From: Microbispora sp. H13382 | GTDB taxonomy: Bacteria; Actinomycetota; Actinomycetes; Streptosporangiales; Streptosporangiaceae | Assembly (NCBI RefSeq): GCF_014161445.1 | Contig: NZ_JABBXA010000024.1 | Location: 62,001-126,000 of the forward strand | Reading direction: 5' to 3' | DNA length: 64,000 bases | Shown: positions 40,680 to 48,835 of the stretch, one piece after another | Numbering within the stretch: the stretch's first letter is position 1 | Layout: each line of letters begins with the position of its first letter | Position numbers and translations under genes: made by a program | The notes under the pieces: generated by a model | Seen by the model: the letters and a program-made list of their open reading frames with translations, nothing else | What the model was told of the DNA's origin: nothing | Databases searched by the model: none

Positions 40680-43514
40680 TTACGAGGCGTACGCCTCGAA
40701 CTCGGAGATCTGCGCGGCCGGCCAGCCGGTGTTACCGGTGACGTTGAGCCGCAGGTAGCGCCGGGCGCCGGCGGGCACGGTGACCGTGACGGTGTTCCCG
40801 GTGGCCGGGTCGAACGTGCGGCCCGCCGAGGCGGACAACGTGGTGTAGTTCGTGCCGTCCGTGCTGCCGAGGACCGCCAGTGTCTGGGTGCGGGTGGCCC
40901 AGGCCGCGCTCGGCGGCAGCCTGAGCACCACCCTGCCGACCGTGACGGACGCGCCGAGATCGACGGTCAGGGTCTGGGGGAAGGCGTTGTTCGCCGACTC
41001 CCAGTAGGTCGAGGCGTTTCCGTCGGCGGCGTTGCCCGCGACGTACACGTCGGCGTGACTGCTCGCACTGATCGCCCTGCCGGCGGCGAGGTTCCCCGTG
41101 GGCAGCGGCCCGGGGGAAGCGCTGGGCGACGGTGACGGGCTCGGGGCGCCTCCGGTGCCGTACACCTCGAAGGCCGACAACTGCCCGGCCGGCCAGCCGG
41201 TGTTGCCGGTGACCGTCACCCGGACATGGCGGATGTTCGCGCCGGTGAACGGGATGGTCACCGCGTTCCCGGTGGCGGGGTCGAACGTGCGGCCCGCCGA
41301 GGCGGACAAGGTGGTGTAGTTCGTGCCGTCCGTGCTGCCGAGGACCGCCAGTGTCTGGGTGCGGGTGGCCCAGGCCGCGCTCGGCGGCAGCCTGAGCACC
41401 ACGCGCTGCACCGGCGTCACCGCGCACAGGTCCACCGTGATCGACTGGGGGAAGGCGTTGTTCGCCGACTCCCAGTAGGTGCCCGCGTCGCCGTCGACCG
41501 CGTTGGCCGCGACGTACGACTGGGTGCTGCTCGTCGCCGTGGCCGCCTTGCCCCGGGCGAGGTCGCCGCTGCCGGGAGCGCACGCCGTCGGGCTGGGCGA
41601 AGGCGAGGGGGAGGTGGACGGCGAGGCGGACGGCGACGGGCTCGGGCTCGGGTCGCCGCCCTCGTAGATGTAGTTCGGCGCGGGCCACTGGCCGGTGCAG
41701 ACGGTGGAGCCCAGGCTCCAGCCGGAGTTGCCGCTGCCGTACGTGGGGGCGAAGCCGGTGCCGACGCAGTTGTGGATGGCGACACCCGCGCCGATGTGGG
41801 CCGCCCTGACGTTGGTGAAGGTCGCCTTCGCCGCCGCCTGCGCCTGGATCATGTACGTCCCGGTGCCGTCGACGTTCACGTTCGAGAAGTTGACGGTCTG
41901 GGTGCTGCCCTCGATGAACTGGATGGCCTCGTAGGAGCTGTCGACCATGTCGGTGTCGGTCACGTTGATCGTCGCGTTGACCGGCTCGTTGAGGCCGTCG
42001 AACCAGATCGCGCCGACGCCGAAGTTCCAGTTGTAGTCGCTGTTGCCGGCTCGGATGAGCGTGTTGCGGGCGACCGTGATCGTGCCGGCCACCGCGGTGC
42101 CCTGGCCGGAGTGCACCCCGGGGTAGCGGTTGGCGACGTGGATGCCGCCGCCGTTGGTGACCGTGTCGCTCACCACGTTGTCGGTGATCTTTATGTCCCG
42201 GCCGCCGTACGTGACGATGTTGTTGGCCAGGACCGGCGCCACCACGGTGTTGGACGTGAACGAGTTGTTCACGTTGGCCATCCGGTCGGGCCACATCGCC
42301 AGGCCGTCGTCGCCGGTGTTGCGGACGAACGTGTTGGTCACCGTGGAGTTCGTGACGCCGGTGTGGAAGTTCACGCCGTCGGCCGTCTGGTCGAGGATGC
42401 GGCTGTTCTTCAACGTGAAGCCGTCCATCGGGCCGTCCATCCAGGCCCCGACCTTGGTGTGCTGGATCCACAGGTTGTCGACCACCGAATCGGTCATCGC
42501 GCCGCCGACGGCGTTGACCTGGTCGTCGTCCACGCGTTCGGTGATGTCGCCGATGATCGCGAAGTCCCGCAGGGTGACGCCCCGGCTCGGGCCGCCCGCC
42601 TCGTGCGGTCTGATCCCGCCGGTGTACCCGCCGCCGCTGACGTACTTGCCGTAGACGCCGACGGCGCGGTTGCGCTGGGTGGGATGGCGGCCGGTGAGAA
42701 CGCTGTGCCACGGCCCGGCGCCGCGCAGCGTCACGCCGTCCACGACCACGTGGTCCCACAGGGTGTAGGTGCCGGACGGGATGTAGACCTCCTTGCCCTG
42801 GGCCCGGCCGGCGTCGACGGCGGCCTGGAAGGCGGCGGTGGAGTCGCCCGTGCCGTTGCGGTCGGCGCCGAAGTCGTCGACCGACAGCGACCCGGCGGGC
42901 CGGGGGATCGCGTCGGGCGCGAGCTCGAAGTCGGCGAGGTCCACGACGAACCAGGGCGCGACCGCGGTGGAGGCCACCTGGATCCTGACCTTGGTGCCCG
43001 CCGCGAGCGTGGACCCGAACATCGTGCGGGTCTCGTCGTAGAAGTGGTGCGGCTTGTCGCCGGGCGTGTTCCCGAACGGGTAGCCGCCGTAGTACCAGCC
43101 GTACCGGGAGGTGAACTGCAGGTCCTTGAGCTTGGTCCCGTTGATCCTCAGGTCGACCGGTGCCGTGATGCCCGTTCCCGCCGCGTTGTCCGGCACGCTG
43201 TAGCGCACGGTCATCGCGTTGGCGGGCTTGGGCAGGGTGAACTCGACGTACTCGCCCGGCGCGTCGAGGCGCACGGCCCGGCGGCCCGAGGCCTCGGACG
43301 GCAGGCGGGTGTAGACGCGGTCCGGGCCGATCTGCTCGCCGTTGGTCACGGCGGCCTCGGCCTCGATCTCCGTGAACGGCACGCTCGCGCCTCTTCCCGG
43401 CACGGAGAACGGCGACGGTGACGTCGCGGCCGACGACGTGCCGGGGAACGCCACCACGCCGCCCACGGCGATCAGCGCCCCCGCCACCGCGACGGCGGCT
43501 CCGGATCTTGTCAT
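40680..43514 (-). CDS. Secreted modular alpha-1,3-glucanase (GH87-type) with two F5/8 type C domains
   Basis: Exported protein of 944 residues. Signal peptide about 1-30; CBM35-like sugar-binding domain about 50-180; right-handed beta-helix catalytic domain about 190-600; Pro/Ser linker about 618-644; discoidin (F5/8 type C, CBM32-like) domain to about 788; second linker; second discoidin domain to the end. In the beta-helix D379 (TADGVNFH) and D402-D403 (NTGDD) reproduce the 23-residue spacing of the three catalytic Asp known for GH87 glucanases, which cut alpha-1,3-glucan internally. ATG 43514 has GAAAGGA upstream. Palindromes before the gene suit LacI control. Confidence 0.87.
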   Translation of the reverse strand: MTRSGAAVAVAGALIAVGGVVAFPGTSSAATSPSPFSVPGRGASVPFTEIEAEAAVTNGEQIGPDRVYTRLPSEASGRRAVRLDAPGEYVEFTLPKPANAMTVRYSVPDNAAGTGITAPVDLRINGTKLKDLQFTSRYGWYYGGYPFGNTPGDKPHHFYDETRTMFGSTLAAGTKVRIQVASTAVAPWFVVDLADFELAPDAIPRPAGSLSVDDFGADRNGTGDSTAAFQAAVDAGRAQGKEVYIPSGTYTLWDHVVVDGVTLRGAGPWHSVLTGRHPTQRNRAVGVYGKYVSGGGYTGGIRPHEAGGPSRGVTLRDFAIIGDITERVDDDQVNAVGGAMTDSVVDNLWIQHTKVGAWMDGPMDGFTLKNSRILDQTADGVNFHTGVTNSTVTNTFVRNTGDDGLAMWPDRMANVNNSFTSNTVVAPVLANNIVTYGGRDIKITDNVVSDTVTNGGGIHVANRYPGVHSGQGTAVAGTITVARNTLIRAGNSDYNWNFGVGAIWFDGLNEPVNATINVTDTDMVDSSYEAIQFIEGSTQTVNFSNVNVDGTGTYMIQAQAAAKATFTNVRAAHIGAGVAIHNCVGTGFAPTYGSGNSGWSLGSTVCTGQWPAPNYIYEGGDPSPSPSPSASPSTSPSPSPSPTACAPGSGDLARGKAATATSSTQSYVAANAVDGDAGTYWESANNAFPQSITVDLCAVTPVQRVVLRLPPSAAWATRTQTLAVLGSTDGTNYTTLSASAGRTFDPATGNAVTIPFTGANIRHVRVTVTGNTGWPAGQLSAFEVYGTGGAPSPSPSPSASPGPLPTGNLAAGRAISASSHADVYVAGNAADGNASTYWESANNAFPQTLTVDLGASVTVGRVVLRLPPSAAWATRTQTLAVLGSTDGTNYTTLSASAGRTFDPATGNTVTVTVPAGARRYLRLNVTGNTGWPAAQISEFEAYAS
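40801..40931. repeat. Near-identical domain repeat, copy in second discoidin domain
   Basis: About 131 bp match 41272-41402 with only a few mismatches, at an offset of 471 bp. Both encode the same core strand region (WATRTQTLAVLGSTDGTNY) of the two discoidin domains. Confidence 0.85.
41272..41402. repeat. Near-identical domain repeat, copy in first discoidin domain
   Basis: Partner of 40801-40931. The rest of the two domains is clearly diverged, so the near-identical core suggests recent gene conversion rather than recent whole-domain duplication. Confidence 0.85.
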
Positions 43515-43622
43515 GAGGATCCTTTCTGCATGCGAGATCCGGGAGATGCGGCGTGGACGCTGGAACCGCCACACCTCCGAAGAAGGTGAGTGGCCACACG
43601 ATAAGTTGACAGACATCCTTCT

Positions 43623-43647
43623 GCAATATTGCGACGAGAAGTCGCAA
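43623..43647. promoter_or_regulatory. Overlapping palindromes upstream of the GH87 gene
   Basis: GCAATATTGC (43623-43632) is a perfect palindrome overlapping TTGCGAC-GAGAA-GTCGCAA (43629-43647), a perfect 7-bp inverted repeat. They lie 110-135 bp upstream of the GH87 start and about 160 bp before the second lacI, in the divergent promoter region. They are candidate LacI operators. Confidence 0.5.
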
Positions 43648-43757
43648 GATAACCCGCATGTTACGTCGGGCCACCGCTCCAGGAGATCAGCACTCCACCG
43701 AGTCGGGGGAGACCCCCACAACCATGGGCCGAGGCGAAAGATGCCGACAGCCTGCAT

Positions 43758-43806
43758 GCGCAAGCGGATGAAAACATTTGCGCTCGCTGTCGTATAGTTG
43801 CGTCCA
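43758..43806 (+). promoter_or_regulatory. Promoter of the second lacI gene with half-sites
   Basis: GCGCAA (43758-43763) and TTGCGC (43778-43783) form an inverted pair, followed by TATAGT (43793-43798) and, 7 bp later, the ATG at 43806. No ribosome site is present, so a leaderless transcript with autoregulation is likely. Confidence 0.5.
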
Positions 43807-44816
43807 TGACACGACGGCTTGCGGAAGTAGCCAAGAAGGTGGGCGTGAGCGAGGCGACCGTGAGTCGCGTGCTCAACGGCAAGCCGGGGGTCTCCGACGC
43901 CACCAGAGAGGCCGTGCTCACCGCGCTCGACGTGCTGGGATACGAGCGGCCCACCCAGCTGCGCGGCGACCGCGGCCGCCTCGTCGGCCTGGTCCTCCCC
44001 GAGCTGCAGAACCCGATCTTCCCGGCGTTCGCCGAGGTCGTGGGAGGCGCGCTGGCGCAGCAGGGGTTCACGTCCGTGCTGTGCACCCGGACCGTGGGTG
44101 GCGTCTCCGAGTCCGACTACGTGGACCTGCTCCTCCAGCAGCACGTGTCCGGCATGGTCTTCGCCGGCGGTCTGTACGCCCAGGGGGACGCCTCCCACGG
44201 CCATTACCGCAGGGTCCTCGAACGCAAGCTGCCGACCGTGCTCGTCAACGCGGCGGTCGAGTATCTCGGGTTCCCGCAGGTGTCGTGCGACGACGTGGCC
44301 GCGGCGGAGATCGCGCTCGCCCATCTCATGGCGCTCGGGCACCGTCACGTCGCGATGCTGCTCGGCCCGCCCGACCACGTGCCGTCCCAGCGCAAGCTCG
44401 CCGCCTTCCGCGCGTACGCCGCCGCCAACGGCCTCGAACTGGACCCCGATCACGTCGAGCACACGATGTTCTCGCTGGAAGGCGGGCACGCCGCCGCCAC
44501 GCGCATGATCGCCAGGGGTGTGACCGGCATCATCTGCGCCAGCGACGTGCTCGCCCTCGGCGCCATCAGGGCGGCGCGCCGGGCGGGACTGTCGGTGCCG
44601 GAGGACGTCTCCGTCATCGGCTACGACGACTCCGCGCTGATGAACTGCGTGGACCCGCCGCTGACCACGGTCCGCCAGCCCATCGACGCGATGGGCCGGG
44701 CTGCCGTCGAACTGCTGGTGGCCCAGATCGACGCCGCCGTCGTCCCCGGTGACGAACTATTGTTCGAACCCGAACTGGTGGTCCGCGCCTCCACGGCCCC
44801 CGCCCCCCGCTCCTAG
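43806..44816 (+). CDS. LacI family transcriptional regulator (copy 2)
   Basis: LacI/GalR regulator of 336 residues, a close paralogue of the copy at 39.6 kb: helix-turn-helix and hinge are nearly identical (VSEATVSRVLNGKPGVSDAT; RPTQLRGDRGRLVGLVLPEL) while the sugar-binding domain is more diverged, with a 6-residue insertion YAAANG near the middle. It is divergent from the GH87 gene and the promoter-proximal regulator of that gene. It probably responds to the same class of oligosaccharide. The two paralogues may compete for one operator or sense different ligands. Confidence 0.94.
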   Translation: MTRRLAEVAKKVGVSEATVSRVLNGKPGVSDATREAVLTALDVLGYERPTQLRGDRGRLVGLVLPELQNPIFPAFAEVVGGALAQQGFTSVLCTRTVGGVSESDYVDLLLQQHVSGMVFAGGLYAQGDASHGHYRRVLERKLPTVLVNAAVEYLGFPQVSCDDVAAAEIALAHLMALGHRHVAMLLGPPDHVPSQRKLAAFRAYAAANGLELDPDHVEHTMFSLEGGHAAATRMIARGVTGIICASDVLALGAIRAARRAGLSVPEDVSVIGYDDSALMNCVDPPLTTVRQPIDAMGRAAVELLVAQIDAAVVPGDELLFEPELVVRASTAPAPRS

Positions 44817-44865
44817 CGGGCTTGTCCGCGAACCTCGGCTGAGGCGGTTATCAACAGGTGCGCGG

Positions 44866-44936
44866 AGCGCCGGGGCGGGCGGGTGCGGAGGCCGGCGTAA
44901 GACCGTGCCCTGTACCACCGCGCCCGCGATGGCCGC
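44866..44936 (-). repeat. 71-bp inverted repeat, right copy
   Basis: Reverse complement of 39016-39086 with one mismatch. It lies 50 bp after the second lacI stop. The enclosed 5.8-kb segment carries the lipoprotein, both lacI genes and the modular GH87 gene. Confidence 0.85.
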
Positions 44937-45363
44937 TCCCGAGGCTCACCGGAGCGCAACTATCACGGCCGGCCGGAGCACCCGCCCGCTTTGAGCGCGT
45001 CCAATGGCAAGAAGCCAACCCCCGGCTCTCAAGCGTCCAGCGGCAACGAGCAAACCCCGGCTCTCAAGCGTCCAGCGGCAACGAGCAAACCCCAGGCACT
45101 CAGGCGTCCAGCGGCAACGAGCAAACCCCAGGCACTCAGGCGTCCAGCGGCAACGAGCCGTAGGAGGTTCTCGGGCGATGTCCTTGCTCCGAGACGCCGT
45201 AGGCCCTGCACTGTCACTTTTTTGCACAGTTACTGCCGCTCTATTGCTCAGTCCTGCATGCCTCTGTATGTTTCTCGCAATCGAGCGGATCGGGGCGCTC
45301 CAAGTCGGCCCCGAGCCGCGTGCTTCGACGGGTCGTGGTGCGCGGTTCCAGAAGGGAACGAGG
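44937..45363. promoter_or_regulatory. Promoter region of the ABC importer operon
   Basis: It holds a 35/36-bp tandem repeat (44998-45158) and then an A/T-rich segment (about 45205-45275) with TTTTTTGCACAGTTACTGC, the likeliest promoter/operator zone for the binding-protein gene. No gene with good start signals is seen; frames through the repeat give low-complexity peptide only. Confidence 0.5.
44998..45158. repeat. Minisatellite, 35/36-bp period, five units
   Basis: Units begin at 44998, 45034, 45069, 45105 and 45141. The last four share CGTCCAGCGGCAACGAGC exactly; the first is degenerate. The period alternates 36, 35, 36, 36, so no reading frame is kept, which argues against coding. Confidence 0.85.
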
Positions 45364-46743
45364 ATGAAATCCCACAAGCTCTCGATACTGCTGGTCTCGG
45401 GACTTGCCATTGCAGCGGCCGCGGCGTGCGGCACCGACAACAGCGGCGGCAGCGGTGACAAGGCGAGTGCGGCGCCCGAGGGCGCCGGGCCGGTGTCGAT
45501 CTCGGTGAACTGCGAGCCGCCGAAGACGAACAAGGCGGAGCGCGCGACGTTCGAGGAGGACCTGGCGGCCTTCCAGCAGCTGAACCCCACTATCAAGGTC
45601 GCGAAGGTCACCGACGCGTTCCCCTGCTACGACCCGCGCACCTTCGAGCCGAAGCTGGCCAGCGGCGAGCTCGAGACGGTCTTCTACGTCAACTTCCCCA
45701 ACGTGGGCCGCCTCATCGAGAGCGGACAGGCGGCCGACCTCACGCCGTACGTCAACGAGATCAAGACGTTCCAGGACTACAACAGCTCGATCGACCTGTT
45801 CAAGAAGGACGGCAAGGTCTACGGCCTGCCGACCGACGGCTACGGCATGGGCCTCGTCTACAACAAGGAGGTCTTCACCAAGGCCGGTCTCGACCCGAGC
45901 AGCCCGCCCAAGACGTGGGCGGAGGTGCAGGCCGCCGCGAAGAAGATCGCCGGGCTCGGTCCCGGTTACGTCGGGTACGGCGAGTACAGCGGCAACAACG
46001 TCGGGGGCTGGCACTTCACCGCCTCCGTCTACGGTCGCGGCGGGTCGGTCATCACCGACGACGGCAAGAAGGCCGCCTTCAACACCCCCGAGGGCAAGGC
46101 CGTGCTGGAGAACCTGCACCAGATGCGGTGGGCCGACAACAGCATGGGCTCCCAGCTGTACATCGACTGGCCGGCCCTGATGAAGGCCATGGCCGGCGGC
46201 AAGATGGGCATGATGCTGGGCGCGCCCGACGTGCTGATCTCGCTGCGCAACGACTTCGGCGGCAAGTTCGAGAACTACGCCATCACCGCCCAGCCCGAGG
46301 CCAAGGCCCTGTTCAACGGCGGCGCCGGTTACATGATCAACCCGAAGGCCACGCCGGAGCAGATCAAGGCCGGTCTCAAGTGGATCGAGTACAAGTTCCT
46401 CACCCCCGGCAAGGGCCAGTTCGACTACGCGCGGGCCAAGAGCGCGGACCTGACCGTCGGCCAGCCCTACCCCGACCTTTACCGCCCGGACACGCCGTCC
46501 GGCCAGGCCGTCGACGAGCTGCGCAAGGCGAACGCCAACATCGACCTCGCGCAGTTCGCCGGATGGGTGGAGGGCTCCAAGGGCATCCCGCCGAAGGCCG
46601 AGCCGGGGCCGTACGCCCAGGAGATCTACAAGATCCTCGACACTCCGATGTCGGCCGTGCTGACCCGCAAGGACGCGAACATCGACCAGCTCCTGGCCGA
46701 TGCCGAGTCGAAGGTCAACTCCCTGCTGGCCTCGAAGGGCTGA
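45364..46743 (+). CDS. ABC sugar transporter, substrate-binding lipoprotein (CUT1)
   Basis: Extracellular solute-binding protein family 1 lipoprotein of 459 residues. Signal peptide MKSHKLSILLVSGLAIAAAA with lipidated Cys22, then a two-lobed sugar-binding domain (PTDGYGMGLVYNKEVFTKAG at about 158; WPALMKAMAGGKMGMMLGAP at about 277). It would catch the oligosaccharides made outside by the GH87 enzymes. ATG 45364 has a GAACGAGG ribosome site. It is the first gene of the importer-glucosidase-GH87 operon; a stem-loop after its stop may raise its level over the permeases. Confidence 0.94.
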   Translation: MKSHKLSILLVSGLAIAAAAACGTDNSGGSGDKASAAPEGAGPVSISVNCEPPKTNKAERATFEEDLAAFQQLNPTIKVAKVTDAFPCYDPRTFEPKLASGELETVFYVNFPNVGRLIESGQAADLTPYVNEIKTFQDYNSSIDLFKKDGKVYGLPTDGYGMGLVYNKEVFTKAGLDPSSPPKTWAEVQAAAKKIAGLGPGYVGYGEYSGNNVGGWHFTASVYGRGGSVITDDGKKAAFNTPEGKAVLENLHQMRWADNSMGSQLYIDWPALMKAMAGGKMGMMLGAPDVLISLRNDFGGKFENYAITAQPEAKALFNGGAGYMINPKATPEQIKAGLKWIEYKFLTPGKGQFDYARAKSADLTVGQPYPDLYRPDTPSGQAVDELRKANANIDLAQFAGWVEGSKGIPPKAEPGPYAQEIYKILDTPMSAVLTRKDANIDQLLADAESKVNSLLASKG

Positions 46744-46756
46744 CCGCCCTGATAAT

Positions 46757-46803
46757 CCGGGGCGCCGCCCGTGGCCGTGACCCACGCGCGGCCGGCGCCC
46801 CGG
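46757..46803 (+). promoter_or_regulatory. Intercistronic stem-loop after the binding-protein gene
   Basis: CCGGGGCGCCG (46757-46767) pairs perfectly with CGGCGCCCCGG (46793-46803). Stems at this place in ABC operons often protect the upstream mRNA or partly terminate, giving excess binding protein. Confidence 0.55.
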
Positions 46804-46861
46804 CGAACCGTGCAGGGCGAATCGAGTGCAGGGCAATCACGTCGAGATCGGATCCACAACG

Positions 46862-47785
46862 ATGACCACAGCGAGCATCCCGGCAGCGAGCGGCAGACGG
46901 CGGCAGCCGACGAAACTGCGGCGCGCCGTGCGGCGCAACGTGACCGCCTACGGATTCCTGTGCGGCGCTCTGATCTGTTTCGCGTTCTTCTCCTGGTATC
47001 CGATGGTCCGCGAGGTCATCCTCAGCTTCCAGAGGACCAACTTCGTGGACCCGCCCCGATGGGTGGGGCTGGAGAACTTCCGTACTGTGATCAATGACCC
47101 CGCCTTCGGGCCGGCCTGGGTCAACACCGCGGTGTTCACCCTGCTCGCCCTGCTGTGCGGCTACGGGATCCCGTTCGTCACCGCGATCGTGCTCAACGAG
47201 CTGCGGCACGCGAGGGCGTACCTGCGCTTCGTGGTCTACCTGCCGGTGATGCTGCCGCCCGCGGTGAGCGTCCTGCTGTTCCAGTGGTTCTACAACCCCG
47301 ACTACGGGCTGTTCAACCAGGCTCTCGGCCTGGTCCACCTGCCGGGCCTGCAGTGGCTCAACTCGACGAGTACCGCGCTGATCTCGCTGGTCATCGTCTC
47401 CACCTGGATGAACATGGGCAGCGGCACCCTGATCTACCTCGCCGCCCTGCAGACCATCCCGAGCGAGCTGTACGAGGCCGCCGAGCTCGACGGCGCCGGC
47501 CTGTTCAAGCGGATCTGGCACGTCACGATCCCGCAGACCAAGCTGATCCTGCTGGTGATGCTGCTTCTTCAGATCGTGGCGACCATGCAGGTCTTCATCG
47601 AGCCCTACCTGCTCACCGGCGGCGGCCCCGAGAACGCCACGGTCAGCGTCGTCTACCTCATGTACCAGTACGCCTTCAACTTCGGCAATCTCAACGCCGG
47701 CAACGCGCTCGGCCTGATGCTCATGATCGTTCTCATGGTGTTCTCCGCGATCTACCTGCGCGTCTCGCGCGACAACACGGTGTGA
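46862..47785 (+). CDS. ABC sugar transporter permease (MalF type)
   Basis: Inner-membrane permease of 307 residues with six main hydrophobic segments and the BPD_transp_1 signature EAA loop YEAAELDGAGLFKRIWHVTIPQ at about residue 206, the site that docks the ATPase. ATG 46862 is the start after a leader with an in-frame upstream ATG at 46826. It forms the translocation pore with the next gene product. No ATPase is encoded in this operon; a shared MsiK-type ATPase elsewhere is usual for such systems in actinomycetes. Confidence 0.93.
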   Translation: MTTASIPAASGRRRQPTKLRRAVRRNVTAYGFLCGALICFAFFSWYPMVREVILSFQRTNFVDPPRWVGLENFRTVINDPAFGPAWVNTAVFTLLALLCGYGIPFVTAIVLNELRHARAYLRFVVYLPVMLPPAVSVLLFQWFYNPDYGLFNQALGLVHLPGLQWLNSTSTALISLVIVSTWMNMGSGTLIYLAALQTIPSELYEAAELDGAGLFKRIWHVTIPQTKLILLVMLLLQIVATMQVFIEPYLLTGGGPENATVSVVYLMYQYAFNFGNLNAGNALGLMLMIVLMVFSAIYLRVSRDNTV

Positions 47786-47798
47786 GGGGGGAGCGACC

Positions 47799-48788
47799 AT
47801 GCCAGACACGACGACCGACGTCACCGTGATGCCCGACAGCCCGACCGGAACGCCCGCCGCCCCTGCCCGGAACGAGCGCCGTGGGCGGCGGCGGCCCCGC
47901 AAGCCGTTCGGCACGCAGTTCCGCACCGCCGTCTCGCCGCACCAGCTCAACACGACCCGCGGCCGGATCATCTACTGGATCGTGCTGGCGATCGTGGTGG
48001 TGAGCTTCACCGCCGCGTTCGTCTTCCCGCTCTACTGGATGGTCACCGGTGCGATGAAGTCCACCGAGGAGCTCAACTCCATCCCGCCGACCTTCCTGCC
48101 GTCGCACTTCTCGCTCGACGGCTACCTGGAGGCGTGGGATCTGCTGGACCTCGGCACGCTGCTCGGCAACACGGCCCTCTACGCCGGCGGCGCCTGGCTG
48201 CTGACACTCGCGGTGGACGTCTCGGCGGCCTACGCGCTGTCGAAGCTCCGCCCGGCGCTCGGCAAGGTCGTGCTGGCGCTGATGCTGTCGACGCTGATGA
48301 TCCCGCCCATGGTCATCATGCTCCCGGCGTACCTGACGGTGAAGGAAGTGCCGATCTTCGGCTGGAACCTGCTCAACACGCCGTGGGCGATCTGGCTGCC
48401 GGCCGCGGCCAACGGCTTCAACGTCTTCCTGCTCAAGCGCTTCTTCGACTCGATCCCCAGGGAACTGCTCGAAGCCGCCGAGATCGACGGCGCGTCGCCG
48501 GGCCGCATCCTGTGGTCGGTGGTGATACCGATCTCCCGGCCCATCCTCGGGGTGGTCTCGATCCTCACCGTCGTCAACGTCTGGCGCGACTTCGTCTGGC
48601 CCCTCCTGGTCCTGCCGGACAGCGACAAGATGTCGGTGAGCATCGGCATCGCCTCGCTCTCCTCGCAGATGCCGCAGAACGTGCTGGTCGCCTCCCTGGT
48701 GATCGCGAGCATCCCGACCATCGTCGTCTTCTTCCTGTTCCAGCGGCACATCATGGCCGGTCTCACCGCCGGCAGCCTCAAGGGCTGA
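47799..48788 (+). CDS. ABC sugar transporter permease (MalG type)
   Basis: Permease of 329 residues: a cytoplasmic Arg/Pro-rich N-terminus of about 60 residues, then six transmembrane segments and the EAA loop LEAAEIDGASPGRILWSVVIPISRP at about 225. It starts 13 bp after the MalF-type stop behind a GGGGGGAG ribosome site. It should dimerise with the MalF-type permease and use a remote ATPase. Confidence 0.93.
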   Translation: MPDTTTDVTVMPDSPTGTPAAPARNERRGRRRPRKPFGTQFRTAVSPHQLNTTRGRIIYWIVLAIVVVSFTAAFVFPLYWMVTGAMKSTEELNSIPPTFLPSHFSLDGYLEAWDLLDLGTLLGNTALYAGGAWLLTLAVDVSAAYALSKLRPALGKVVLALMLSTLMIPPMVIMLPAYLTVKEVPIFGWNLLNTPWAIWLPAAANGFNVFLLKRFFDSIPRELLEAAEIDGASPGRILWSVVIPISRPILGVVSILTVVNVWRDFVWPLLVLPDSDKMSVSIGIASLSSQMPQNVLVASLVIASIPTIVVFFLFQRHIMAGLTAGSLKG

Positions 48789-48835
48789 ACGACCCCACCC
48801 CTGCCGCCGTCACCCCGTAAGGAGTTGTATTCAGC

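Noticed and set aside
43515-44489. Extension of the GH87 frame upstream through the second lacI gene
   Set aside because: The extra 325 residues are the reverse complement of lacI. The signal peptide and GAAAGGA ribosome site fix the start at 43514.
44998-45158. CRISPR array
   Set aside because: The spacing segments between the repeated cores are themselves repeated and the unit is 35-36 bp in all, so there are no unique spacers; no cas gene is in the window.
45004-45363. N-terminal extension of the binding protein through the tandem repeat
   Set aside because: The extension is low-complexity repeat translation; the lipoprotein signal peptide starts at 45364 with its own ribosome site.
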